From: Hoplostethus atlanticus | Taxonomy: Eukaryota > Chordata > Actinopteri > Trachichthyiformes > Trachichthyidae | Assembly: GCA_034670405.1 (NCBI GenBank) | Contig: JAXDDX010000060.1 | Coordinates: forward strand, 998,001-1,062,000 | Length of the DNA: 64,000 nt | Direction: 5' to 3' | In this document: piece by piece, positions 38,221-49,180 of the stretch | How the letters are laid out: every line of letters begins with the position of its first letter | Position numbering within the stretch: the stretch's first letter is position 1 | Translations under genes and position numbers: made by a program | Notes under the pieces: generated by a model | What the model was told of the DNA's origin: nothing | Databases searched by the model: none | The model's input: only the letters and a program-made list of their open reading frames with translations

Positions 38221-39249
38221 TTTTAGCACATAAAAAATAAAAATATATAACTAAAATATATATAAAAATTCTTAATTGTACATTCGTATATAACCTAATG
38301 CTAACACTGCATATTTGCAAGGCCGGACTCATTTCTGTAATTATATTAGGCCTACCTCCGTCTGAAAAATGGTGATAGTTAACAATTTAACAATATATAT
38401 ATTGGTTGTTGTAATTACTTGTATCATCTTCCCTACGCTCTATTTGTATTAGTGTTAGTTATAGCTACCACCCCCAATTTTATTTTGACGGCAAAGTCAC
38501 CTAACTTCCGGTATTGTTCTAGCAGTCTCTAGGTAACTTGACGCAGCTCTCTTTCAGGTCTGGACTTTTAATCACAAGACAACAATGTGAAGGATTTGAT
38601 GTGTCACAGTCACTGTTGGGTGGTAACCCCCTCAACCTAGCATACTTCCCAGTAACGAGTGGTGTAACGGATCTCTATATACCAAAACGGTTACCCATCA
38701 AAAACTGAGTCCTTAAACTACCGAATATTAATATCCAATTCGTTGATAAATGGCAGAGAAGTTAGTAGGCTACTCTATGGGGGTGGCAGAAACAATTAAC
38801 ATTGGGTTAATAAGTAATATAAAGTAATATAGGCCTAAAGAGACACAAATTACTGCTCCCAGGGACTAATGACCAAGGTAATAGCATTACTTTTGTAACG
38901 AGTAGTGCATTATTTGTTTGAGTAACAGGCCCAACCGTCGCAGTACATTCAGGGTGGCCTCATCGCTTAGGAATGTGTAAAGTTTGCCAAACATTACACC
39001 ACAATTACACGCAGGCAGATGAACCCAACACACAAGATTCAGTGATAAATTAGTGAAATTATTGATCTTCAGTTACTGTATTTATTGATTTTTCTGCTAA
39101 TATTAGCCCAGTAGCCCTACATACCACAGAGGTTACACACATTAGGGCTATGCGTAATAGCCTAGTCTAACAACCATCAGCATCTTGGACTCTGACGTTT
39201 TCCAGCCATGTAGACCAAGCAAAAAAAATCCAACCATCTTAAGTCATTA

Positions 39250-40205
39250 CAGTTTTTCTCAGTCGCTTTGGTCGCTTTCTCAGATCAGAATTGAAATTCT
39301 CAAAACTACTGGTTCAACCTCCACATCATCTAGTCACTTGTGCACATCATAAAAGTAATTTCTCATTCTTTTGAACAAATTGCAAATGCTTTGGCACATT
39401 CATGCAAATGATTATGTCCAACTGTCTGCTGTTTCCTACATTATCAATAGTTTATGTCATGTTGATCAAAATGTATTATATTGGTTCTCTGTTGAATAGT
39501 CTCACCCCCCAGAACATCTAGGCATTAGTTCATTGCTTATGTCATTACATGCAAAATGGTTGAACCAGTTGTCATAATCTGTCAAGCATATCAAGCATGT
39601 CAACCATTTCTATTACACTTTTTTTGTAAATGTGTCCTGAATTGATGAATCTTTCACTACAGTTTTTCTCAGTTGCTTTGGCTCAATTCTCCAATGACAG
39701 TTGAAGTCATCAAAACAATATGTGAAATTCTTCACAACATTTTGTTACCTGAGCACAACAGAAAGAGCATTTCTCTTTGTTACCATTTGCAAATGTTTTA
39801 GAACATTTAGGCAAATGACTAACAATTATGACTGACAATTTTTACAATTATTGGTTGTAAATGTCTTTTGAAATTGATATATGCCAGACAGAAAAAGTGC
39901 ATTTTCAACCATTTGCCATAGTTTCCATCAGAGTAACTGTTATATTGACAACATGGCTAAGCATTCTGACTATCTTGTTTGTACTCAATGACACAAGGAC
40001 TGATCATTCTGATGGCACTGACATGTTCATTGACGTAAAGATTTACTTTTAAGAGATGAACTAAGGATTTTGAGCAAGTTACAGGCTTTTGCAGGTAATC
40101 CATTGTGTGGTGCTGTTCGTACCAATTGTTTCGAGAAATGCACTTACTGTTTTGCAAATCTTAAGGCTGATTCGAGAAATGTACTAAAGCGACTGAGAAA
40201 AACTG
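39250..40205. mobile_element. TA-flanked TIR element (Tc1/mariner-like, non-autonomous) with duplicated left half
   Basis: Terminal inverted repeats of at least 20 bp (CAGTTTTTCTCAGTCGCTTT and its inverse complement) bound a 956-bp segment flanked by TA on both sides (39248-39249, 40206-40207), as expected for TA-targeting Tc1/mariner superfamily elements. A second left end, also preceded by TA, begins at 39660, and the following 180 bp are a diverged copy of the sequence after 39250. No transposase is readable, so it would depend on another element for movement. Confidence 0.7.
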
Positions 40206-40689
40206 TAAGATGCATAATAGCATAGGCATAATAAGGCGAAACACACCACTAATATCAAGAAAATGTCCTTGAAAGTCTTGAAACAAGTTATTTTACATAG
40301 GAAACAATTGAAATGATCTCACCTCATTGTCAGATTTCTTTCACTTGATTTAAAAATACAATTAAATAGATGTTTAAGAATTTGATTAGCCATATTTCAT
40401 TTTTAAATTGTCGTAGTTGATAGACGTGTTAGTGATACGCTTTACATGCAGGCCTACCCTTTGCGCGCATGGCTATTTTAAACACAATGGCTGACTATTT
40501 GATCTTTAGCACAGAGGGGCACATTACCACAAGCTCTGTTTGTCTTGGGTATGAAAATGAAGGCTGAATATAGATCTAACCTCATTGAGTATCCATCAGA
40601 CTGTTTACGAGTTGTGAATAGATCACTCAGCCATGAAGGGCATATGATCAATACATAGGGGACGCTTAAGACGAAAAGTCACTATTCAT

Positions 40690-41750
40690 TTTATATATAG
40701 GAACTTGTAGTGTGTCTGTGGCACATAGTGAGATTAAAGTGACCTCATCGTACTTTATGGTGTTTTCCATCTCCTATGGTATCACTATAATATCCCTATA
40801 GGACCTTATTGTTTTATTAGTTAGGGCCTTAGAATCCATTATAGGATTACTAGTTATTTAACTTTGAAATATAGTTCTTAGGGAAAAGTTCACTTAAATT
40901 CAATGGCTATAGGCCGAGAGCAAGTTAATACAAGGGACCTACATATTAAACTAGTCTAATCAGTGGTCACATCCACAGTATACAACCACCAGAGGGCATC
41001 CGAGGACCTTACCTAATAAGCGAGGTTGCATTCAAATAAGTACCACGAGATCACGCATGGGGGAGACATTTGGCTTTGGACAAAAAAAACAAAAAACACA
41101 AATGAATGCAAAGCAACGATGCTACAGCAGCTGTCGCAAGGTTGTGCGTCGCATACAAATGAAGCCATTGATCGTTTTCCTTCATCGTACCGTTGCCTTT
41201 TTGTTAGTAGCCTCCTGTACTAAACCTGAACTCCAGCTACCGCAAGGTTATATAACATATATATAACACATTCCATCATTTCCACGACGAAAACGATCTA
41301 TAGTCGTCATGTTATCCTGCATTAGAAGGAATCTATACAAATACCACAAACAAAACTATACCTTTAAGGGCTATTACAGAATTGGTTAATACAGTGATAT
41401 CATAGGGGATTAAAAATACATCATAAAGTACGATAAGGCCACTATTAACTGTCTATTGAGTAGCCTGCCTTAGACACACTATAAGTCCCTATATAAATAT
41501 AATAGAAAATACTATAGTGATACCATAGGAGATAAAAAAAAAAAAAAAAGTACAATAAGGTCAGTATAAACACACCATTGAGTACCACAGACACACTATA
41601 AGCCTCTATAGGATTATTATAGAAAATACTATAGCGATACCATGAGATAAATAAAACACCATAAAATATAAGGTCACGATAAACTCACTATTGAATACTA
41701 CACACATTAAGCCTCTATGGGAATATTATAGGAATATTATAGACTTTTCG
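40690..41750. mobile_element. Inverted-end repeat element, copy 2, with three tandem arm units
   Basis: The left arm (about 40690-40830) is the inverse complement of the right arm. The right arm contains three tandem units of about 115 bp beginning near 41390, 41512 and 41630, each with variants of ACTATAGTGATACCATAGG, AAAGTACGATAAGGTCA and TATTGAGTACCACAGACACA. Inner flanks also resemble copy 1 (for example ATTATAGGA on the left, AACTATAC on the right). The core 40960-41280 differs from copy 1. Probably a non-autonomous DNA or foldback-type element. Confidence 0.6.
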
Positions 41751-42002
41751 CCAGGGTAATAACAGACATTTGTCTAACCAGTTGACCACGCGGCGTGCTA
41801 TCCCTTTCCCTTTGTTGTTATTATGATTGACCAAATAACCTTTGCATCATAGCTTCATATATAGGAATATTCATGGTGGGCTTTGTGAGGGGTCTTTTTG
41901 CAGTTATGGCTTGTTGATATTGTATCCATGTCAGTGGAACAAGCCATGCTGATGTCAGAGATTTTTCCTCTGCCCCTCCACAGTGGGAGGATCTCTGTGC
42001 GT

Positions 42003-42319
42003 TGAGTCACGCAGCTGTCAAAGATAGCTGTCACCCAGTTCCAGGATCAAACACACATTCAATGAGAAAAGGGCTTTGGCAGAAGGGAAGCGCAGATCTC
42101 AGGTAACCCCCTCAAGTCACCAAACAAACAAAAAAGGACGACAAAAAATAACAAAATTAAAGAAAAACCCGAAAGGAAAAAAGGTTTTGGATGAATAAGG
42201 ATTTTCGACTATTCGGATACACGCTGGGGATATCTGGAGAAAAAGAAGAAAAACTGCAAGGAGTAAAATAGAAGATTTTTCTGCTGCGCTTGACGGGGAA
42301 AAGGACATTTTGGACGGAG
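42003..42319 (+). promoter_or_regulatory. tgif1: Presumed tgif1 distal promoter / 5' UTR with AP-1 and paired TGIF-type motifs
   Basis: TGAGTCA (AP-1 consensus) at 42003-42009 is followed by CTGTCAA at 42015-42021 and CTGTCA at 42028-42033. CTGTCA is the known TGIF core, and the two lie in the same orientation 13 bp apart. No clear TATA box was seen. The transcription start is not determinable by eye; regulatory function is inferred. Confidence 0.45.
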
Positions 42320-42335
42320 ATGAAGACGAAAAAGG
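42320..42335 (+). CDS. tgif1: tgif1 coding exon 1 (MKTKK plus first base of Gly codon)
   Basis: Sixteen coding bases ending at a GTAGGT donor (42336). The split codon G|GT joins to exon 2 to give [19 protein letters not shown], paralleling human MKGKKG-IVAASGSETEDED. The agreement of sequence, phase and donor makes this tiny exon credible although it is too short to stand out alone. Its 5' UTR probably begins near 42.04 kb. Confidence 0.85.
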
Positions 42336-45300
42336 GTAGGTTGGATGTCTGTGTAAAAAACAATAAAGTCATGGTAGCTTTAGAGAGCCAGACACATTGT
42401 ACAGAGCGATTTCCCCCCTTATGCAAACCATGCAGCCCATTGTTTCCTTTCCAGACAAAACGGGGGGCTTTTTCTCCCATGTGCTGGCGGGATGTCAAAA
42501 CTGATATAGGTTTGCTGTTGTCTCCATCGGGTAGTCACATTTTAATCAAAGTGTATCACAATACCAGACGATAACGTTTATAGGCATGTTCACCCACGTA
42601 CACAACATACACGCACGGCTTAATTAGGCTAACTTTGTAGTTCGCTTAAAAGGGCAAACTAAAGCTGCATTTAGGCTCATTTAAGTGGCGGACTTGTGTC
42701 GAAGTCTTCAGGTTTTACAAAGTTATGGTAAAAGTTGACTGGAGTTGGGGACTATTGTACCTCAAGAGGGGACGTATCGTTACATTTTTACAACTTGCAC
42801 GTCGCACAAGTCGATATAATGTGTCTCCCGACGAGTAATTACAAATGGAAAGCTTCCCTGCACAGTAACACGGACGTTAAGTCGTATCTATATCCAGATA
42901 TAGGCTAATGTTCATCCTGACCTCATTGTGGGAAGTTGCTGTTTGCCTTGTTACATTCTTGGACCTCGTGGTGCAGAGCGCGCACACAATAGAAACCTCT
43001 TACAAGTTATTTCAACTTACTAAAAAAAGCACCGCTGTCTACGTGGGCTTAAACTGTATTTTTTTTGCGTTTGGATACTTGTGTTTCGGAGGGGTTGAAG
43101 TTTAAGTCGAGCACGTAGTTTATCGTAGAAACTTTTGAATTGCATACAAAGAGCCATGCAGCCCTAGTTTCTTTTGTTTAGTCTGGAGACGCTGATTTGC
43201 AACAGGTCTCCCCTCCCCCTTCCTCGCTCCAGCCTACGTAATTACCTCATCCTGTTGGCTGCTTAGACTTGGGAACTTTCTTATTCATCTCCCACAAGTT
43301 TTGCCCTTGAGCAGATTGTACTTACTCACTGCTTAAATGTCCCTTTTAAAAACTACTTTCTTCTTTTTATTTAGCTTAGTCGTTGGAATTTAGGTATAAA
43401 CAGTGATATAAGTGGTAGATTAAAAAGGTGGGTAGACTATAATTTCCAGTGATCATCATATGGCAAACCCCTTAGAAACCTTATCTTCATAACTTACGTC
43501 AGTTTGACACTACTAAATATGATCTATGCCCATAATAAAGATTTATGTTAGACTTAAAAACGTGGGTAAAATCTATTTTGCAAATACAGTTTAGGTTGTG
43601 TTTACCTTCCAGTACATCCCTGGGTGTAAGTCTAAAACTGCCTAATGTGAGTCACGTGGGTATCAACTATGTGAAAATTATTTTGTTGCATTATGGTTGA
43701 TCTTGATTAGACGTGTAAAATGCCTTGATCAAAAAAAACAACAACAACAACCAATCAATCTATGCTAAAGGGAGCACAGCTGTTCTTCAAGGGGAAATTC
43801 CCTCTTTGTACGGTGGTTGTTCCCATGGCGAACCTGGTGTACTTTCTTCATCTAAACATGCAAGGTGTGCTTGGTCTGTGCAGTATCTCTAGTATATTTT
43901 ATCGCTAGTATTTGTCTAGGCAGGTTTTATAACAGACCCAGCGTTGGATCAGCCTTTGTGACGTCCCCCCCCCTTCCCATCCCTCCCTCTCCCTCCTCCT
44001 CCTCCTCCTCACACCCTCCCTCCCTATATGAATCACATGGCTGAACTTGACAGCTTGCCTCTGACACATCAGCTGCCTCCCAGACAGCTAGCGTTTGGCA
44101 GACGGCTGCGGCGGGTGGGAGACGTACAAGAGGGTGGTTGACATAAAAGGATATAAAAGGATATGTCCTGTTCTCAAACATGGTCCTTTTCGCACACGCA
44201 GGTTTGATGATGTTGTCAGGAAGCGAGACGGATGACGAGGACAGCGTGGACGCTCCCCTGGATCTGTCGTCCAGCACGGGGAGCAGCGGGAAGAGGAAAC
44301 GCAGGGGAAACCTGCCTAAGGAATCAGTTCAGATCCTCAGGGACTGGTTGTACGAGCATCGCTACAACGCTTACCCTTCCGAACAGGAGAAAGCCCTCCT
44401 GTCCAAGCAGACTCAGCTCTCCACACTGCAGGTATGGACCTACATAGGAGACAAAAGAGATAAAGGATTGAGGATTTCTTATGTCCTCCTTACTGGTAGG
44501 GCTTGTGGCATACACAGGCTACTGTAAGAGTCGAGAGGAAACACGTGTCAATTTGACTGAATCATTTCCTGTCTTGATGGCAAACAAAACATGACACATA
44601 AACAGTGAATCGAAGGTCATCCAAGCCCGCTCGCTGTTGCAACATTAAGCTCTGTGAAACAAAAGTGAGCAGACTCACTCTCAGTATGCAGTGGGCTTGG
44701 CTGAGGCAGTAGGACAGGAATTTCCCTCCCTCCAGCCCCTTTCCATCCCAGCTGTCTGGGAACAATGCAGAGTCATTTACATAGTTAGAGCTACAGCCCT
44801 CCTTGAGCCAGTTACCACCAACAATAGACTGGAGCAAAGGAAGAGGAGAGCTGTGAGAAAAAGAGGAGGGATGACTATGTTTACTGAGATGACAAAAGAG
44901 AAGTTACTTTTTACTAAAACTGAACACTCAAAGGGAAAATAATACTTAACTTCTCCAAGTTAGTTTTTTGATGCAAGTTGAATGCTTAACCTTTCCTAGT
45001 GTTATCACAATCTTTGGTGTAAATCTTTATTTTGACATTTGCCTGGTTTTGTATCCATTTGTGTCCTGCTGAAAGGGATGCACAGCAAACACTGATGGTG
45101 TGACATGAACAAAACTAAATCTCAGTGCATAATAGAAGGTGTTTTTATGCTGAATTCCCTTACCTGATGATAAGTGTGCCAACAGAATCAGATCCTCAGA
45201 CGTGTCGCAGAGATGTTTTCAGTCAAAATGTAACAGAAGTGAGCTGTGATGTTCGGTTCGCTGACGGTGTGGATTTTTGCTTGTCGTCTTTTTCCAGGTG

Positions 45301-45990
45301 TGCAACTGGTTCATTAACGCGCGGCGGCGGCTTCTCCCAGAGATGCTCCGGAAAGACGGAAAAGACCCCAACCAGTTCACCATCTCCAGGAAAGGCAGCA
45401 AGGCGGGGGACAGCTTCTCCGACAGCTCCCAGTCTCCCAAGCACGGCAGTACCGCAACAGGCGTCGAGGAGAGCTACGACAAGCGGGTTCTCCACCCCTC
45501 CAGCTTCGAGCCAGCTATGCCCAGTGTCCTAAGGAAGGCCACGTCCCCCTCCACACCCTCTCCCACTACCACCACCACCACCACCTCCACTTCCCCCTCC
45601 CCCTCCCCAGGGCCCATGCCCACCCGCCCGTCCGTCATCTGTCACACCACTGTCACCACAGCGATGCAGGCCAGCCCCACGACCTCCCTCCCCTCCGCGC
45701 CGGGAATGAACTCTGACAGGGCGACCGAGCTGCTGCAATCCACACAGGCTCTCGGGCTGCTCATGTGCCGGGAGGAAAGGCCAGGCAGCCAGCCAGTTCC
45801 CACCACTACCACCATCTCGAGCAGCACCAGCATGGAGGGCCACCTGAGCCCCCGCAGCGGGCTGTTCAACACCCCGCCCCCCACCCCACCAGACCTCACA
45901 CAAGACTTCAGCGGCTTCCAGCTCCTGGTGGATGTGGCGCTCAAACGGGCGGCTGAGATGGAGCTGCAAGCCAAACAACTGGTCTCTTAA
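42320..45990 (+). CDS. tgif1: TGIF1, TALE homeobox transcriptional repressor, complete in three coding exons
   Basis: Nuclear TALE-class homeodomain repressor that binds CTGTCA, recruits CtBP, Sin3 and HDAC, and limits SMAD2/3 (TGF-beta/Nodal) and retinoid signalling; human TGIF1 loss causes holoprosencephaly. Join 42320-42335, 44202-44431 and 45298-45990: 312 aa, with frames agreeing at both junctions (phase 1, then phase 0). The first residues MKTKKG parallel human MKGKKG. PLDLS at 24-28 is the CtBP motif. The homeodomain covers about 36-98, with the TALE loop Tyr63-Pro64-Ser65 and the recognition helix WFINARRR at 86-93. The C-terminus ([11 protein letters not shown]...[18 protein letters not shown]) matches the vertebrate repression domain. 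It is longer than human TGIF1 (272 aa), partly through a Ser/Thr/Pro-rich stretch. It is convergent with dlgap1. Confidence 0.96.
42336..44201 (+). other. tgif1: tgif1 intron 1
   Basis: A 1.87-kb GT-AG intron with no other supported exon. It contains ordinary AT-rich sequence, a short CAA run near 43738-43752, and the candidate second promoter at its 3' end. Confidence 0.8.
43955..44201 (+). promoter_or_regulatory. tgif1: Possible alternative tgif1 promoter just upstream of exon 2
   Basis: TGACGTC (CRE half-palindrome) at 43959-43965, a C/CT-rich tract at 43966-44024 and a TATA-like TATATG at 44025-44030 lie upstream of ATG 44180. That ATG (AACATGG context) is in frame with exon 2 and would read [18 protein letters not shown] if exon 2 were left unspliced at its 5' end. 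Human TGIF1 is known to use several first exons. The elements are visible; their use is inferred. Confidence 0.35.
44202..44431 (+). CDS. tgif1: tgif1 coding exon 2 (CtBP motif and first part of homeodomain)
   Basis: The acceptor is CGCACACGCAG ending at 44201 and the donor is GTATGG at 44432. The 230 bp encode residues 6-82: an acidic SETDDED stretch, PLDLS, the basic KRKRRG, and homeodomain helices 1 and 2 with the YPSEQEK loop. The pyrimidine tract before the acceptor is short. Confidence 0.95.
44432..45297 (+). other. tgif1: tgif1 intron 2
   Basis: An 866-bp GT-AG intron inside the homeodomain coding region. I see no further feature in it. Confidence 0.85.
45298..45990 (+). CDS. tgif1: tgif1 coding exon 3 (recognition helix and C-terminal repression region)
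   Basis: The acceptor TTTTTCCAG ends at 45297 and the exon opens with [17 protein letters not shown], the DNA-recognition helix. It continues through [15 protein letters not shown], a low-complexity Ser/Thr/Pro stretch (about 45540-45620), the conserved [11 protein letters not shown], and the terminal [18 protein letters not shown] motif. The stop TAA is at 45988-45990. Confidence 0.96.
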   Translation: MCNWFINARRRLLPEMLRKDGKDPNQFTISRKGSKAGDSFSDSSQSPKHGSTATGVEESYDKRVLHPSSFEPAMPSVLRKATSPSTPSPTTTTTTTSTSPSPSPGPMPTRPSVICHTTVTTAMQASPTTSLPSAPGMNSDRATELLQSTQALGLLMCREERPGSQPVPTTTTISSSTSMEGHLSPRSGLFNTPPPTPPDLTQDFSGFQLLVDVALKRAAEMELQAKQLVS

Positions 45991-46980
45991 AAGGAGAAAG
46001 TGACAGGAGAGGAAGAGGAGGGGAAAAAAAAAAAAGAGACTGACTTTGTCTCTGAATGAACGAACGCAACGACGGAGCTCCTCTGAGTTCAGTGACTCGT
46101 CGGCACGCAACCGAGAACAAATCCACATGAAAGCCTGATCATTTCTATTTTTGGTATACCATTCAAATCGATGAGGATGTTTTTTATTGAAAAGAAAAAA
46201 AAACTATCAAGGTGCCTTGGCTGTTAGTTGTTTGTTAATTTCATATACATGCGTATGTATCTACATGTGTATCTTATTTGCACACAGGGACCAAAAATGT
46301 TATCAGACAAATGCTGCCTGTCTTATGTCTTTCCTTTATATATCGTTTTAGAGAACGGAGCAAGAGGCAGATTCGCCGCCCTCCTCCAAAGACCAATATG
46401 AAATGGGATTGGTCGATTCCACACACGTTTACTGTTTTACATTTCAGAGATCAGTTCATGATTGGTCTGCCTTGTTTGTTTGCACACTAAGGCAGAGGAA
46501 GGTCATCTCAGTGTCTTAAACATACTTTGCTGTTGGCATCTATGACAAACTTATTCACTACTGTAGTAAATGTTATGTGTTTTCATGATACGAGTATAGT
46601 TTTCATTTTGTAATTTACTTTTACTTTTTTGCTATTTTAAAAAACCCTTTTTTTTTTTTAAATTCAAGTTTTCCCACCAAGGGATATTTCAGATGACCAA
46701 TGTAGCAGGTTCTTAGTCTGAGCCTTCATCCCATCACTCAGCGTAGCGACGGCCAGTGGACTGGAAAAGTGTAACACTACAAATGTCTGTTCTGTATTTG
46801 CTGTTTTACACCCGGACGAAGACGGCATTTTTGAAATCACCAAAAAATGTACAATAGGACCATGTGTATAGTTAATGTGACACGATGCCCAATGATGTGA
46901 TTTCTTTTCATACTGTGCAATGTTTGTGGCAAATAGGGGGTCACACGGGATTCAAATAAAGTTTTGTTTTTCTACAACTC
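45991..46980 (+). other. tgif1: tgif1 3' UTR
   Basis: AT-rich sequence from the stop codon to just past the poly(A) signal at 46955-46960. It contains A-rich (46024-46035) and T-rich (46649-46660) homopolymer runs. The extent is inferred from the signal position. Confidence 0.7.
46955..46960 (+). terminator. tgif1: tgif1 poly(A) signal AATAAA
   Basis: Canonical AATAAA followed within 15 bases by a GT/T-rich downstream element (GTTTTGTTTTTC). It lies about 965 bp after the stop codon. Confidence 0.75.
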
Positions 46981-49122
46981 AGAATTGATCCTTTAACATT
47001 TTCCCACTCATCACTTCCCACTGACTGCCGGTCCTGCAGGTCTCGTCTGTCCTACTGTACTTTCTGAAAGCTTTTCCCCCGCGTGGTATAAAGGACAGTG
47101 CACTGAGTCAGAATGAGTAAATACAAGGACTGCGAATGCAAGGACAGAAATAGTGTGTTGTTGAGGAGGTTTTTTTTCCACAGGCTACCCGGTTAGTCAC
47201 TCTGAGACATTCCTGCGTGTGAGAGGTTTTACGACAGCGCCTTGCCAGTTAACATAATCCTGCATAAATTAACACGGGCAAACAGCAGACGTCAACCCGT
47301 TTCCTGCCAGCAGGGTTTTATGTGCGTCTGCGTCTCAATAGAGGCAATGTAAGGCAGCTTACCACTTAGGGGATGCCGGTCCACGGCCAGGCAGACAGCT
47401 GTTCCCTTCTGGTCCCGCTACAATCCCAAAGCCTCTCTTCTATTGGCCTCAATAGGATTTGTTGTCTATATTTACTAAAGACAATCAGCCTTTTCGTTTA
47501 CACCGTGTTCTTTTCCCCAAGCCTATCCAAAATGTGTTTTTCTGATTTGAAATAAAAAGGTACGCTGAGATTGTCTTTTTGTTTCTTTCAAATTGAATCG
47601 ACATCATCGAACCAGAAATACATCATGCTTACAGTTCGGAATATAACATAACGCCAGAGTAATCAGTAATACAAACAAACTGCTGATCATCAAATGTACA
47701 CAACACATGCTGCTTGTCAAAAGTGACAGATCGCTGTTGTGGTGTGGAGGCTGGGTCCACCCTGGAGGATGTGATGACTAACGAGGGCTCCAACAGACCT
47801 GCAGCCACACAGCGGACAGTCGCAGCCCACCGTGGAGCACCGCCAGAAGGACCGACTGACCCAGGGCCCAGGCTAATGAAGAGGACACCCACCTCCCTGC
47901 CTCCCCCATCCCCCCTCCCCCCCTCCTTCTGAACTCTGGCCATTGAGGTCAGCATGCCTCCGCTGAGCATGATTGATGTGTGAATGACGAATCACCAGAA
48001 GCAGTATGTGCAGGAGTGACGAAGCTCAGCCAAGGCCAAAAGTGCTGTCTAATTATGGGGCCCCGCCTCTGCGGAAGGGAAATGCCCTGAAAACACCCCA
48101 GCCGGGCCTTGTAATCTCTTTAATTATATTCCAATTGAAAACATGTGCAGGAGGTAAAACAGGAACACAACAACTTCATGGCAATGATATATATATATTT
48201 TTAATGCTGATAAGATTTTCATACACGTGCCATAACATCAACAGTGTAATAACATGAATTACAAAATGTATATCTGCTTAATATGTTATTTGATTGTTTT
48301 TTGTTTTTAGTTTACATTTACATAGGGAAACATTCATTTATGTACAAATGTTCATTTGAATGGTTTTCTTAACAGAACTACATCACAAGCCTCGGAGTTG
48401 CCAGGATTGCTGAAGTGTCTTTTAGTTTGGCAATTTGGCAACCACAATCCAACATTCTGGTTTCTATGTCAGCTCCCTGCTATGCCAGGGGCGCAATATT
48501 GATATGTCAATATAATAAACATAAATAATAAGAGACAATTCAATTCAAATACAAGTTCCAAAGTAAGAAATACTAAAATGAACTTGATCTAATGGCATAA
48601 AGTTAGACCTATTGTTACTTGTATGTATCCTCTCTAAAATCCATATTGACCAACTAAAGGAAATCATACAGTACGGTTACTTCCATCACAAACAAACTGG
48701 ACTTCTCTCTATGAAAACGTCGGTTAAGAACATTAGCTGCTCAGTAATAGCAATACGGGACATTTAGCAGGGATATATCCTCCCCTATAGTTACCCAATG
48801 GCACAAAACTTTTGTCAAACCAAAACAGAGGATTGGGCTTCACATCAAATTCTTGCTATTCTTGTTATCAAAACTATTGTGTAACGGTAAACCGGCTCAA
48901 GATTGTCTCCACATTCAAGCAGCTGGCAAAAAATACCTTGTTACGATGAACTGATTACGGTTGAGGTCTCGAATGGAGGCATCATTCAGAAGACGGCAAG
49001 CGCTAGTATTTCTCCTTACTCAAGCTCATGGCCTATCCTGGTGACCGGGGTTATATACAGTAAGAGACAAAGCCTATACATGGGTTACATACAGTCACAT
49101 TAAGTTACATTGACAATCATTT

Positions 49123-49179
<57 letters not shown>
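49123..49179 (+). repeat. Compound (CT)n(CA)n microsatellite
   Basis: CT to 49148 followed directly by CA to 49179. Confidence 0.95.

Positions 49180-49180
<1 letters not shown>

Larger units (their letters stand above)
38221..42002. other. otud1-tgif1 intergenic region
   Basis: AT-rich divergent intergenic DNA largely filled by the TIR element and repeat copy 2. It also holds an ETS motif (38504-38512) and a near-consensus CTCF motif (40986-40999). No exon supported. Confidence 0.65.

Noticed and set aside
45529-46128. 199-codon open frame on the minus strand opposite tgif1 exon 3
   Set aside because: Gly- and Arg-rich reading of the complement of the Ser/Thr/Pro-coding tract; no family resemblance.
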